From assembly GCF_000422585.1 (NCBI RefSeq), contig NZ_KE383881.1, positions 50,205-114,204 on the forward strand: DNA of 64,000 nucleotides, given 5' to 3'. This DNA is from Hugenholtzia roseola DSM 9546 (lineage in GTDB: Bacteria > Bacteroidota > Bacteroidia > Cytophagales > Bernardetiaceae). Made by a program: the position numbers and the translations under genes. Shown here piece after piece: positions 43,682-52,641 of the stretch; positions within the stretch are counted from its first letter, which is position 1; the number at the start of each line of letters is the position of its first letter. The notes under the pieces were generated by a model. The model was not told the origin of the DNA, searched no databases, and was given only the letters and a program-made list of their open reading frames with translations.

Positions 43682-46600
43682 ATGAAAATTCTTTGCATTT
43701 CTCTAAAAAACTTACATTCGCTATTAGGTGAGCATACGATAGATTTCAGACAAGGCAGTTTGGCAACTACCTCACTTTTTGCCATTACAGGAGAAACGGG
43801 AGCGGGCAAAACAACCATTTTAGATGCCATCACTTTGGCACTCTACGCCAAAACAAGTAGGCATGAAAACTTAAATTACAATATAAAACAAGATGAAATA
43901 TGGGAAAATGTAGTAAGCAAAGGAAAAGAGCAAGCATACGCCGAACTCATATTTGAGGTAGAAGGTGAAGCGTATGCGGCAAGATGGGAAGTTAGGCGCA
44001 AGCCGCGAGGTTTTGAATATAATAGATTTTTTAGTTCATTAAAACGAACAAATTTTATCTTTACTATGATAAAAGAGGTAGAAATTAAGATACAGACTAT
44101 CATACAACTGACCTACGACCAATTTCTACGCTCTATTATGCTGGCACAAGGCAATTTTATGAGTTTTCTCAAAGCAGAAGAAAAAGAAAGAAAAGAATTA
44201 CTTTCTAAAATAACGAATACGCATATTTACGAAAAAATAATTCAAAAAGCAAAAGAAAAATTAAAAGAAGAGCGACAAAAAAAGGAAAGGTTAGAAGAAG
44301 GCTTACAAGGTATTGATTTATTAAGTGAAACAGAGTTTGAAAATCTGAAACTTAAAAAGGCTTTCCTGACACAAGAAGTTTTGTCTTTGGATAAGGCTTG
44401 GGTAAATCATAGCAATATCTTGGAAAAAACTAAAAAACTTAATGAATATCTTATGAAGTTAGCTACTAATGAGCAAGAAAAAGCACACATTCAGGCACAA
44501 ATCTTACATCATCAAGAAGATTTTAAGAGGCTAGCTTCTTATCGAAAAGCAGTGCCGATAGCACCTTCTTGGAAGGTTTTTCAAAAACTTGATAACGAAA
44601 TTGCTAATATAGAAAATCAAAAAATAGTAGCAGAAGAAAAACTAAAAGAAGTTATTTTAAATTTATCAACTTATGAAAACTTATTGAAAGAGGCTCAAAA
44701 AAATTTAGATGCGACAACTCAAAACGCAGAAAATTTTGAAAAATGGGTACAAACAGAAATTGCACCATTGGAAAAAGAGATAGAAAGTTTAGAAAAAGAC
44801 TGCAAAACGGAGTTTGCCAATATGCAAAATGAGCAGAAAAAAGTGCAAGATTCTGTAAATAATGTAATAGCTGTCAAACAAGATATAGAAAAGTTAAAAG
44901 AAAATAAAAATAATTTTACCTTATATTTGACAAAAAATAGCTACATTAAAAATTTTAATAAGGAAATTTTTAAAACGCTTTTAGAAAATAGAAAAACTTT
45001 TTTATTCGAGTACAGCGCAAAGCTAAAATATGCAGACGAACTAAAAAATGATATTTTAAATAAACATAAAGAAGCCTTGCTTCTGTTGCAGCCTACTATG
45101 CAAAGCGAGGATTTTGAAGAAAATTATGATTCTATTTTAAAACAACTACAAAACAGTAAGATAACTTTTGAAAAGATTGAAAAAGAAAAAAAGCAGCTTA
45201 ATGCAAAAGAAAAGGAACAAAAAGAAAAACAAAATAGACTGCATCAGACTGAAAAACAATTACAAAGTATAAAAGAAATTATAGAAATCATAACAGAAAA
45301 AAACAAAAAAATAGCGGAAAATACACAAATACAGCAAGACTTGGTCTGCCTGACGCAGGATTTAAAAAAGGCACAGGCGGAATTTGATAGGGCAGCCGAT
45401 AGTGTATATCAGCAGGAGCGAATTTATCTTTTGGAGCAAAAAGTGCTTGATTTAGAAGAAGATAGAAAAAAATTAAGGGAAGACGAACCTTGTCCGCTTT
45501 GCGGTTCGTGCATACACCCTTATCGCGAGGAAGGGCATGATATTCAACTCTCTAAAACCGAACAGAAATTAGAACTTTTAAAGGTGGAGAAAATAAAAAG
45601 TGAAAAATTGTTAAAACAAATACAATTAGATAAAAATAAAAAAGAAACAGAAAACGAAATTTTAAGAAAAGCGATAGAAAAAAGCGAAATAAATAGGGGC
45701 GATAAGGTAAGGCTTTTTCTGGCTCAAAATTCTTTTTATGCCGTATCGGTACAAACTTTGGATTGGGAAAACGAGGCTGCGATTAAAGATTTTACATCTT
45801 TTTTAGAAAAAAATATAGAAGAGGAAAAAACTGAAATAAAAAAAGCAGAAGGTGAAATTATGGCTACAAAATTAGAAATAGAAACATTAGAAAAAAAGCA
45901 AAATTTGTATCAAATATTGAGTGCGTATGCAAAAGAAAAAAACGATTTGCAGGCAAAAGTAGCAGAAGGAAGAAAAAATTTCAAACTTTTGCAGGAAAAC
46001 TTCTTAAATTTTAATCAAATAGTAGATAAGAATTCCGATTTTGAGCTAATATTGAAAAATTTGGAGCAGGAAAAGCAACAATTTGAGCAGATACAAAAGC
46101 AGTTGGAAGGTGTGAGTCAGGCTGCGGCTGCGGCAGAGGCTACTTTAAAAGCGATTGAGAAAAACAATCAGGATTTAAACCAAAATTTAGAACAAATACA
46201 AAAAAAGTACAACGCATTACAAACAGAAAAAGAAAACAAAGAAGTTGAAAAAAGGGCTTTATTGGGCGAAAAAAGGGTAGAAAACGAACGGGAATTTTTC
46301 AAAAAAGAAAAAGAAAAGATACAAGAAAATCTCGCTTCTGCAAAAGAAAAGGTAGAAAAGTATCGGAATTTAAGGATTGAGAATGAAACAACAATAGCAA
46401 CGCTTTACCCTCAAATTGAGGAAAAGTCGGCAGAAAAACTAAATATTGGAAAGGAATTAAGACAAAAATTCCTACATTTGGGGTTTACTTCTCTGGACTT
46501 GTTTCAGCAGACACTGGCTTGGGAAAAAGAAGCAGAGCAGTGGGAAATTTTAGAAAAAGAGTTGCAAGAAAAAGTACAAAAATTAGACATTGAACGAAAT

Positions 46601-47356
46601 AATTTTGAAAATGAAATAAAAAGAACAAAAGAAGACATAGCAGATAAGTTGCCACAACAAGGCGAAAGCATTGCAGATTATATTCAGAAATTAGAACAAG
46701 AAAACAAAGAAAATAAATGTATTTTAGACCAAAAAAGAGAAGAAAAAGGAATTTATGAGCAAAAAATAAAAGACCAAATGCAGAAAATAGAAAAATTTGA
46801 ACAAAAATTAAGAGAAAAAGACAAGCAAGAGTCTATAATGCGACATTGGGAAACACTTTGCGAAGTGCTTGCGCCAAAGAGTAGAGATGGTATAGATTTG
46901 AATGTTTTTGCACAAGGCATTACGTTGGGTTATTTGATAGATTTAGCGAATGAGCGTCTGTTACAGCTCAATCCGCGTTATATTTTGAAGCGAAAAGATA
47001 CAAAATCGCTTAACTTTGTAGTAGTAGATTTACATCAAGACCAGCAGGAACGTTTGGTGAGTAGTCTTTCGGGCGGCGAAAGTTTTTTGGTAAGTTTGGC
47101 GTTGGCGTTGGCACTTTCGGAGCTAACGAGCCATCGGCGTTCCCTACAATCGCTTTTTATAGACGAGGGCTTCGGCACATTAGACCCCCAAACTTTGGAA
47201 ATGGCTCTGGACGCACTTGAAAAATTGCAAGGGGAGGGAAAAATGATAGGTATTATTTCACACGTGGAACTAATTAAGAGCCAAGACCGTATTCCTGTTC
47301 AGATTTTGGTGCAAAAAATGGGGGGAGGGCGCAGTAAAATTGTGCTGCCTGCATAA
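43682..47356 (+). CDS. sbcC: SbcC/Rad50-type nuclease ATPase subunit
   Basis: The 1224-residue SMC-like protein has Walker A GETGAGKTTILDAITLAL at about 37. Two long coiled-coil arms (about 190-590 and 620-1060) flank a zinc hook CPLCG at about 604. The C-terminal ABC signature LSGGESFLVSLALALALSEL (about 1126) is followed by Walker B LFIDEGFGTLD. With the SbcD (Mre11) nuclease it cuts hairpins and processes double-strand breaks. The SbcD partner, normally the preceding gene, is not in the window. The hook shows one CxxC, as expected for a subunit that dimerises through zinc. Confidence 0.93.
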   Translation: MKILCISLKNLHSLLGEHTIDFRQGSLATTSLFAITGETGAGKTTILDAITLALYAKTSRHENLNYNIKQDEIWENVVSKGKEQAYAELIFEVEGEAYAARWEVRRKPRGFEYNRFFSSLKRTNFIFTMIKEVEIKIQTIIQLTYDQFLRSIMLAQGNFMSFLKAEEKERKELLSKITNTHIYEKIIQKAKEKLKEERQKKERLEEGLQGIDLLSETEFENLKLKKAFLTQEVLSLDKAWVNHSNILEKTKKLNEYLMKLATNEQEKAHIQAQILHHQEDFKRLASYRKAVPIAPSWKVFQKLDNEIANIENQKIVAEEKLKEVILNLSTYENLLKEAQKNLDATTQNAENFEKWVQTEIAPLEKEIESLEKDCKTEFANMQNEQKKVQDSVNNVIAVKQDIEKLKENKNNFTLYLTKNSYIKNFNKEIFKTLLENRKTFLFEYSAKLKYADELKNDILNKHKEALLLLQPTMQSEDFEENYDSILKQLQNSKITFEKIEKEKKQLNAKEKEQKEKQNRLHQTEKQLQSIKEIIEIITEKNKKIAENTQIQQDLVCLTQDLKKAQAEFDRAADSVYQQERIYLLEQKVLDLEEDRKKLREDEPCPLCGSCIHPYREEGHDIQLSKTEQKLELLKVEKIKSEKLLKQIQLDKNKKETENEILRKAIEKSEINRGDKVRLFLAQNSFYAVSVQTLDWENEAAIKDFTSFLEKNIEEEKTEIKKAEGEIMATKLEIETLEKKQNLYQILSAYAKEKNDLQAKVAEGRKNFKLLQENFLNFNQIVDKNSDFELILKNLEQEKQQFEQIQKQLEGVSQAAAAAEATLKAIEKNNQDLNQNLEQIQKKYNALQTEKENKEVEKRALLGEKRVENEREFFKKEKEKIQENLASAKEKVEKYRNLRIENETTIATLYPQIEEKSAEKLNIGKELRQKFLHLGFTSLDLFQQTLAWEKEAEQWEILEKELQEKVQKLDIERNNFENEIKRTKEDIADKLPQQGESIADYIQKLEQENKENKCILDQKREEKGIYEQKIKDQMQKIEKFEQKLREKDKQESIMRHWETLCEVLAPKSRDGIDLNVFAQGITLGYLIDLANERLLQLNPRYILKRKDTKSLNFVVVDLHQDQQERLVSSLSGGESFLVSLALALALSELTSHRRSLQSLFIDEGFGTLDPQTLEMALDALEKLQGEGKMIGIISHVELIKSQDRIPVQILVQKMGGGRSKIVLPA

Positions 47357-47395
47357 AGGGTAAGCAATTTAGCGGCATGGTTTGGTAAAAATCTC

Positions 47396-47403
47396 TATCT
47401 TTG
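47396..47403 (+). promoter_or_regulatory. -7 element for proS
   Basis: TATCTTTG matches TAnnTTTG, in the 163-base gap before proS. The nearest TTTG (47381-47384) is only 11 bp upstream, so the -33 part is unclear. The leader would be about 110 bases. Confidence 0.4.
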
Positions 47404-47519
47404 TGGCGCGATAGTCCCTTGTTGTATGGTGGATAAGAGCGTCCCAAGGGGCATCTATTTTAAAAAACATATCAAAAATAAAAGTCAGTTTTTTTACTGA
47501 TAGCAAACACAATTCTTTT

Positions 47520-49004
47520 ATGAGCAGCACCAAGGGATTGCCTAAGCGCAGCGAAAATTATTCAGAGTGGTACAACGAGCTGGTCAAACGTGCTGACCTT
47601 GCCGAACATTCGGCGGTTCGTGGTTGTATGGTCATCAAACCTTACGGCTACTCTATTTGGGAAAAAATGCAGCGCGTTTTAGATGAAATGTTTAAAGAAA
47701 CAGGTCATACAAACGCCTATTTTCCGCTTTTTGTCCCTAAAAGCCTTTTTGAAGCCGAAGAAAAAAATGCGGAGGGCTTTGCCAAAGAGTGTGCCGTAGT
47801 TACGCATTATCGCCTCAAAAATGACCCCAATCAGAAGGGAAAACTTATCGTTGACCCCGAATCGAAGCTCGAAGAGGAACTTATCGTGCGCCCTACCAGT
47901 GAGGCTGTGATTTGGAATACGTATAAAAATTGGATTCAATCGTATCGTGATTTACCTATTTTAGTGAATCAATGGGCAAACGTAGTGCGTTGGGAAATGC
48001 GCACGCGCCTTTTTTTGCGCACTGCCGAATTTTTGTGGCAGGAAGGGCATACTGCACATGCGAGTAAGGAGGAAGCGGTAGCGGAAACCAAGCAGATGTT
48101 GGAAGTTTATGCCAAATTTGCCGAAGAATATTTGGCTCTCCCTGTGGTAAAGGGGGTGAAAACGCCTAATGAGCGTTTTGCAGGTGCAGAAGATACCTAT
48201 TGCATTGAGGCTTTGATGCAAGATGGGAAGGCTTTGCAGGCGGGTACGTCGCACTTTTTAGGGCAAAATTTTGCAAAAGCCTTTGATGTCAAGTTTGCGG
48301 ATAAGGAAAACAAGTTGGAATACGTCTGGGGGACTTCGTGGGGCGTGAGTACGCGCCTGATGGGTGCGCTTATTATGGCACATTCTGATGATAGCGGCTT
48401 AGTTTTGCCGCCCAAATTAGCTCCTTTTCAAGTGGTTGCTGTTCCTATTTACAAAAATGAGGAGGAATTGGCACAAATTTCCGAAAAAATCCGCCATATT
48501 CAAGCGGCTTTGAAGTCCAAAGGGATTGCGCTTAAATATGACGACCGCGACACACATCGTCCGGGCTTTAAGTTTGCCGAGTGGGAGTTGAAAGGCGTGC
48601 CGTTGCGTTTGGCTTTGGGTATGCGTGACTTGCAAAACAATCAGATTGAAGTAGCAAGGCGCGATACTTTCGAGAAAACTACCCATAGTTTGGATACGAT
48701 TATAGACCAAATTCCAGAACTTTTGGCACAAATCCAAGACCATATTTATCAGAAAGCCCTTCTTTTCCGTGAGCAAATGACAACCCCTGTCGATACTTTT
48801 GAGGAGTTTGAGCGCGTTTTAGACCAAAAGGCAGGTTTTGTAAGTGCGCATTGGGACGGCACTGCCGAAACAGAGGAGAAAATTAAAGAGCTTACGAAAG
48901 CTACCATTCGCTGTATTCCCCTTGATGCCAAAGAGGAAGCGGGGACTTGTGTGTTTTCGGGCAAACCTTCGCAAAGGCGCGTTCTTTTTGCAAGGGCGTA
49001 TTAG
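47520..49004 (+). CDS. proS: Proline--tRNA ligase (eukaryote/archaeal-like class II)
   Basis: The 494-residue enzyme charges tRNA-Pro. Class II motifs are present: [19 protein letters not shown] (motif 1 region, about 34), [24 protein letters not shown] (about 121), [20 protein letters not shown] (motif 2, about 162) and a motif 3-like [19 protein letters not shown] (about 275). The C-terminal anticodon-binding domain and the short tail [20 protein letters not shown] mark the shorter eukaryotic/archaeal type that lacks the bacterial editing insert. It is monocistronic with a strong terminator. Confidence 0.96.
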   Translation: MSSTKGLPKRSENYSEWYNELVKRADLAEHSAVRGCMVIKPYGYSIWEKMQRVLDEMFKETGHTNAYFPLFVPKSLFEAEEKNAEGFAKECAVVTHYRLKNDPNQKGKLIVDPESKLEEELIVRPTSEAVIWNTYKNWIQSYRDLPILVNQWANVVRWEMRTRLFLRTAEFLWQEGHTAHASKEEAVAETKQMLEVYAKFAEEYLALPVVKGVKTPNERFAGAEDTYCIEALMQDGKALQAGTSHFLGQNFAKAFDVKFADKENKLEYVWGTSWGVSTRLMGALIMAHSDDSGLVLPPKLAPFQVVAVPIYKNEEELAQISEKIRHIQAALKSKGIALKYDDRDTHRPGFKFAEWELKGVPLRLALGMRDLQNNQIEVARRDTFEKTTHSLDTIIDQIPELLAQIQDHIYQKALLFREQMTTPVDTFEEFERVLDQKAGFVSAHWDGTAETEEKIKELTKATIRCIPLDAKEEAGTCVFSGKPSQRRVLFARAY

Positions 49005-49038
49005 AATAATTTTTTGCTAATTTTTGTTACTTTATCTT

Positions 49039-49070
49039 AAAATAGAAGCAAGTTATCTTGCTTCTATTTT
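49039..49070 (+). terminator. Intrinsic terminator of proS
   Basis: AAAATAGAAGCAAG and its perfect complement (14 bp arms, 4-base loop), followed by TGTTTTG, starting 35 bases after the stop. Confidence 0.85.
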
Positions 49071-49145
49071 TGTTTTGTCCAAATGCTTTGCAGGTGAGCA
49101 TTTTGCGATAAAATCAAGTGGGCAGCGAGATTTTGATGGTAGAAA

Positions 49146-49172
49146 TAGGGCAATGCCTTGTCCCTGCATTTG
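49146..49172 (-). repeat. Fragment of the dispersed palindromic repeat (reverse)
   Basis: The reverse complement reads AAATGCAGGGACAAGGCATT followed by GCCCT. It is the left module only. Confidence 0.6.
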
Positions 49173-49206
49173 TATCTGATTTTTAGAACTTAATACCACA
49201 GAAGTT

Positions 49207-49280
49207 TGGGGCAATAATGTTAAGCTCTGTGAAAAACCTTGTTTTGTCAAATTATAGACGAAATAAAATTTGACTTTGAA
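49207..49280 (-). repeat. Right-end fragment of the dispersed repeat (reverse)
   Basis: The reverse complement carries CAAATTTTATTTCG, then AATTTGACAAAACAAG, then GAGCTTAACATTATTGCC. This is the same order as the right ends of the copies at 16103 and 56835. A second partial right end follows at about 49298-49352. Confidence 0.55.
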
Positions 49281-49352
49281 ATCCTCCCTTTGGGGGCAGT
49301 AATGTTAAGTTCTGCAAAAAGTCTTGTTTTGTCAAAATTTTGTCAAAATTGG

Positions 49353-49445
49353 CACGAAATAAAATTTGGACTTAAACCCTAAGGGTCTTGAAGACCCTTA
49401 GGGTTTGGGGCATAGGACAAGTCAATGCCTTGTCCCTACATTCGA
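49353..49445 (-). repeat. Long copy of the dispersed repeat with 33-nt hairpin module (reverse)
   Basis: Reverse orientation of the copies at 16103, 23111 and 28161. It has CGAAATAAAATTTGG, hairpin 49374-49406 with 16-bp perfect arms, GGGGCATAGGACAAG and GCCTTGTCCCTACATTCG. It lies between the convergent proS and uvrA genes. The whole 49005-49554 gap is gene-free and almost entirely repeat material. Confidence 0.8.
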
Positions 49446-49488
49446 GCCTAATTTTTAGAATCTAATATATCACTGGGGTTTGGAATTA

Positions 49489-49524
49489 GGTGCATTTGAG
49501 GGCTTTTATCGTCGTAACAACGCC
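49489..49524 (-). repeat. Second short repeat family, copy 2
   Basis: The reverse complement GGCGTTGTTACGACGATAAA plus AGCCCTCAAATGCACC closely matches 19383-19419. Confidence 0.65.
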
Positions 49525-49554
49525 ATTAGCCCTTAACGCCACTGCTGTCAAAGT

Positions 49555-52389
49555 CTATGCTTTTAATTCTGCTCTTAAAAACTTAGCTGTGTAGCTTTCC
49601 TTGTGTTGTGCCACTTCTTCGGGCGTACCCTGACAGATGAGCGTACCGCCTGCCTGTCCGCCTTCTAAGCCCATGTCGAGGATATAATCAGCAACCTTCA
49701 TAACATCTAAGTTATGTTCAATTACCAAAACAGTATTTCCTTTTTCTACGAGCTTATTTAATACTTCTAATAAAAACAAGACATCTTGAAAATGCAATCC
49801 TGTGGTAGGTTCGTCTAAGATGTAAAAAGTTTTTCCTGTGTCTTTTTTAGCAAGTTCGGTAGCCAACTTAACGCGCTGCGCCTCGCCTCCTGAAAGGGTC
49901 GTGGCGTGTTGTCCCAAGGTGATATAGCCGAGTCCTACTTCGTGTAGGGTCTTGATTTTTCGGTGAATTTGGGGGTGCTTCTCAAAAAACTCCATCGCCT
50001 CTTCTACGCTCATATCCAAGACATCGGCAATGGATTTGCCCTTGTATCGCACTTCGAGCGTTTCGCGGTTGTAGCGTTTGCCCCTGCAAGTGGGACACTC
50101 GATGTGAACATCGGGAAGGAAGTCCATTTCTATAATTTTTCTGCCGCCGCCCTGACAATCTTCACAACGCCCTCCCTTGACGTTGAAGGAAAAACGCCCC
50201 GGTTTGTAGCCTCTAATTTTGGCTTCGGGCAATGCCGTAAAAAGGGTGCGGATGTCGGTAAAGACGCTGGTGTAGGTAGCAGGATTCGAGCGCGGTGTTC
50301 TGCCTATTGGCGATTGGTCTACTTCAATGACCTTGTCTATATTTTTTAGCCCCTCGATGCTATCGTGTTCGAGCGGATTTTTGAGTGCCTGATAAATGTA
50401 TTTGTTCAGGATTGGATACAAAGTTTCGTGAATAAGGGAAGATTTGCCACTGCCTGAAACGCCTGTAACACAAATGAATGTACCCAAAGGTAGCGAAATA
50501 GAAACATTTTTCAAATTATTGCCTTTCGCACCTTTTAGTTCTAAAAACTTACCACTTCCCTTGCGGCGTTGGGTAGGAATGGCGATTTGGCGTTCATTTT
50601 TTAGGTATTGCGCCGTTAGGTTGTTGCCTTTCAAAAAATCGGTAGGCGTGCCTGCTGCCACTACTTTTCCCCCTTGCTTGCCTGCCCCAGGACCGATGTC
50701 GATGAGATAATCGGCGGCAAGCATCATATCCTTGTCGTGTTCTACTACCAAGACGGAATTACCCAAGTCCGCCAAATTGCGCAAGGCTTTGATAAGTTTG
50801 ACGTTATCGCGTGGGTGCAAGCCAATGCTGGGTTCGTCTAAAATATACAAAACGCCGACAAGTTGTGTGCCGATTTGGGTAGCCAAGCGGATTCTTTGCG
50901 CCTCGCCGCCCGAAAGGGAGCGCATTTGTCTATCCAAAGTGAGATAGTCTAAACCTACATCTTCTAAGAAGCCTACGCGCTTGCGTATTTCTTTTAAAAT
51001 TTCTTTGGCAATGGCATTTTGCTTTTCTGTAAGCCTGCTTTCTAAGTTTTGAAACCAGCCTGAAAGGGCGTTTATGTCCATTTGTGCCAAGTGAGAAATG
51101 TTTTTTCCATCAACCTTGAAGTGCAGCGATTCTATTTTAAGGCGTGCGCCGCCGCAGGTAGGGCAAGGGCATTTGCTCACAAAATCTTGCAAGAGATAGC
51201 TTTTGCGCCCCCTTGTAGAGCCAGATTCGGCATTTTCTTGTTGTGAGTCTAAAAGTGGAATTACGCCCTCGAAGGTGCTACGCCATTCGCGGTCGGAGGT
51301 CTTGGCAGTTACTTTTATCTCTTCGCGGCTATCTTTCGAGCCGTATAGAATTTCTTGTAGCACCTCTTCGGAAAAATCGCTAAGGGGCTGACTTAGGCTT
51401 AGGTTGCGTTTTTTCAAAAAAGCCTCTAATTTTCTGAAAATGTAAATATCGCGCCATTCGCCCAAAGGCAGAATCGCGCCTCTGCTCAAACTTAGGCTGC
51501 GGTCGGGAATGAGGTCTTCGTTTTTTAGCTCCTCTATGTAGCCCAAACCGTTGCAGGTTTGGCACATGCCGTAGGGCGAATTGAAGGAAAAAAGGTTAGG
51601 GGCAGGTTCGTCGTAGGCGATACCTGTGGTAGGACACATCAAAAATTTGGAGAGAAATTGTACTGTGCCTGCTTCGTCTTCGAGCATCAAAATACCATTG
51701 CCTTCCTTTAAGGCAGCCTTTATTGAATCGCGTAGGCGTGTTTGGTCTTTTTCCTTGACTTGCAACCTATCGATGACAACTTCGATGTTGTGGTTTTTGT
51801 ACCTATCGAGCTGCATCTGCGGCACTAATTCCTTCATTTCGCCATCTACGCGCACTTTTACATAGCCCATCTTTCTAAGTTGGACAAAAAGTTCGCGGTA
51901 ATGTCCTTTTCTGCCTTTGATAAGGGGGGCAAGCAGGGTTATTTTCTGGTCTTGGTATTTTTCTGAAATCAAATCTATGATTTGTTCTTCGCTTTGTTTG
52001 ACCATCTCCTCCCCTGTGAGGTAGGAATAGGCGATACCTGCACGTGCAAAAAGTAGGCGCAGGAAGTCGTAAATTTCGGTAACCGTACCCACAGTAGAGC
52101 GCGGATTGCGAGAGGTGGTTTTCTGTTCGATGGAAATGACAGGGCTTAGTCCTGCAATTTTATCCACATCAGGACGCTCCAAACCGCCCATAAAAGTTCG
52201 CGCATAGGCAGAGAAGCTCTCCATGTAGCGGCGTTGTCCTTCGGCGTAGAGGGTATCGAAAGCCAAAGAGGATTTGCCGCTGCCACTGATACCCGTTAGG
52301 ACAACGAGCTGATTGCGTGGAATGGTTAGGTCTATATTTTTGAGATTATGCTCTCTTGCGCCATAAATCTCGATATTTTCTTCTTGCAA
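49555..52389 (-). CDS. uvrA: Excinuclease ABC subunit A
   Basis: The protein has 944 residues from a TTG at 52389 (MQEENIEIYGAREHNL). No ATG occurs near the N-terminus; a TTG at 52440 is also open but lies within a promoter element. Two ABC modules are present: Walker A GISGSGKSSLAFDTL (about 34) and GVSGSGKSSLIHETL (about 640), with LSGGEAQRIRLAT and LSGGEAQRVKLAT signatures. The C-terminal zinc module CEDCQGG...CPTCRG is intact. The first module reads CPTTG where many UvrA proteins have CPxCG, which leaves three of four cysteines. It recognises DNA lesions for nucleotide-excision repair with UvrB. Confidence 0.95.
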   Translation of the reverse strand: MQEENIEIYGAREHNLKNIDLTIPRNQLVVLTGISGSGKSSLAFDTLYAEGQRRYMESFSAYARTFMGGLERPDVDKIAGLSPVISIEQKTTSRNPRSTVGTVTEIYDFLRLLFARAGIAYSYLTGEEMVKQSEEQIIDLISEKYQDQKITLLAPLIKGRKGHYRELFVQLRKMGYVKVRVDGEMKELVPQMQLDRYKNHNIEVVIDRLQVKEKDQTRLRDSIKAALKEGNGILMLEDEAGTVQFLSKFLMCPTTGIAYDEPAPNLFSFNSPYGMCQTCNGLGYIEELKNEDLIPDRSLSLSRGAILPLGEWRDIYIFRKLEAFLKKRNLSLSQPLSDFSEEVLQEILYGSKDSREEIKVTAKTSDREWRSTFEGVIPLLDSQQENAESGSTRGRKSYLLQDFVSKCPCPTCGGARLKIESLHFKVDGKNISHLAQMDINALSGWFQNLESRLTEKQNAIAKEILKEIRKRVGFLEDVGLDYLTLDRQMRSLSGGEAQRIRLATQIGTQLVGVLYILDEPSIGLHPRDNVKLIKALRNLADLGNSVLVVEHDKDMMLAADYLIDIGPGAGKQGGKVVAAGTPTDFLKGNNLTAQYLKNERQIAIPTQRRKGSGKFLELKGAKGNNLKNVSISLPLGTFICVTGVSGSGKSSLIHETLYPILNKYIYQALKNPLEHDSIEGLKNIDKVIEVDQSPIGRTPRSNPATYTSVFTDIRTLFTALPEAKIRGYKPGRFSFNVKGGRCEDCQGGGRKIIEMDFLPDVHIECPTCRGKRYNRETLEVRYKGKSIADVLDMSVEEAMEFFEKHPQIHRKIKTLHEVGLGYITLGQHATTLSGGEAQRVKLATELAKKDTGKTFYILDEPTTGLHFQDVLFLLEVLNKLVEKGNTVLVIEHNLDVMKVADYILDMGLEGGQAGGTLICQGTPEEVAQHKESYTAKFLRAELKA

Positions 52390-52437
52390 GGCGATGGGCT
52401 TTTGGGTACAAAATGCGTAAAGACTACATAACAACTG

Positions 52438-52445
52438 CAAAAATA
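52438..52445 (-). promoter_or_regulatory. Candidate -7 element for uvrA
   Basis: TATTTTTG on the minus strand, 49 bases ahead of the TTG at 52389. It overlaps the more distal TTG at 52440, which therefore could not be translated from this promoter. Confidence 0.4.
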
Positions 52446-52548
52446 ACCTTTTTTTCCTGATTTTGGTTTGTCCAAGTCCTTTATTTTGTAGGTAGATTTT
52501 TTGGGGGGGCAGGCGGAGCAGCCTTCAGTTCTAAAAAATTATTTACGG

Positions 52549-52594
52549 GTGTAGGGAGAAGGCAGTGCCTTGTCCTGAGTGAGATTGAAATAAA
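52549..52594 (+). repeat. Short copy of the dispersed palindromic repeat
   Basis: GTGTAGGGAGAAGGCAGTGC then CTTGTCCTGAGTGAGATTG and AAATAAAAA, the hairpin-free middle type. It lies 47 bases beyond the 3' end of the cytosine methyltransferase gene. Confidence 0.7.
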
Positions 52595-52641
52595 AAAATA
52601 CGTTTTTTGCTAAAAATTGTGTTAAGTACATTTTTTATATT

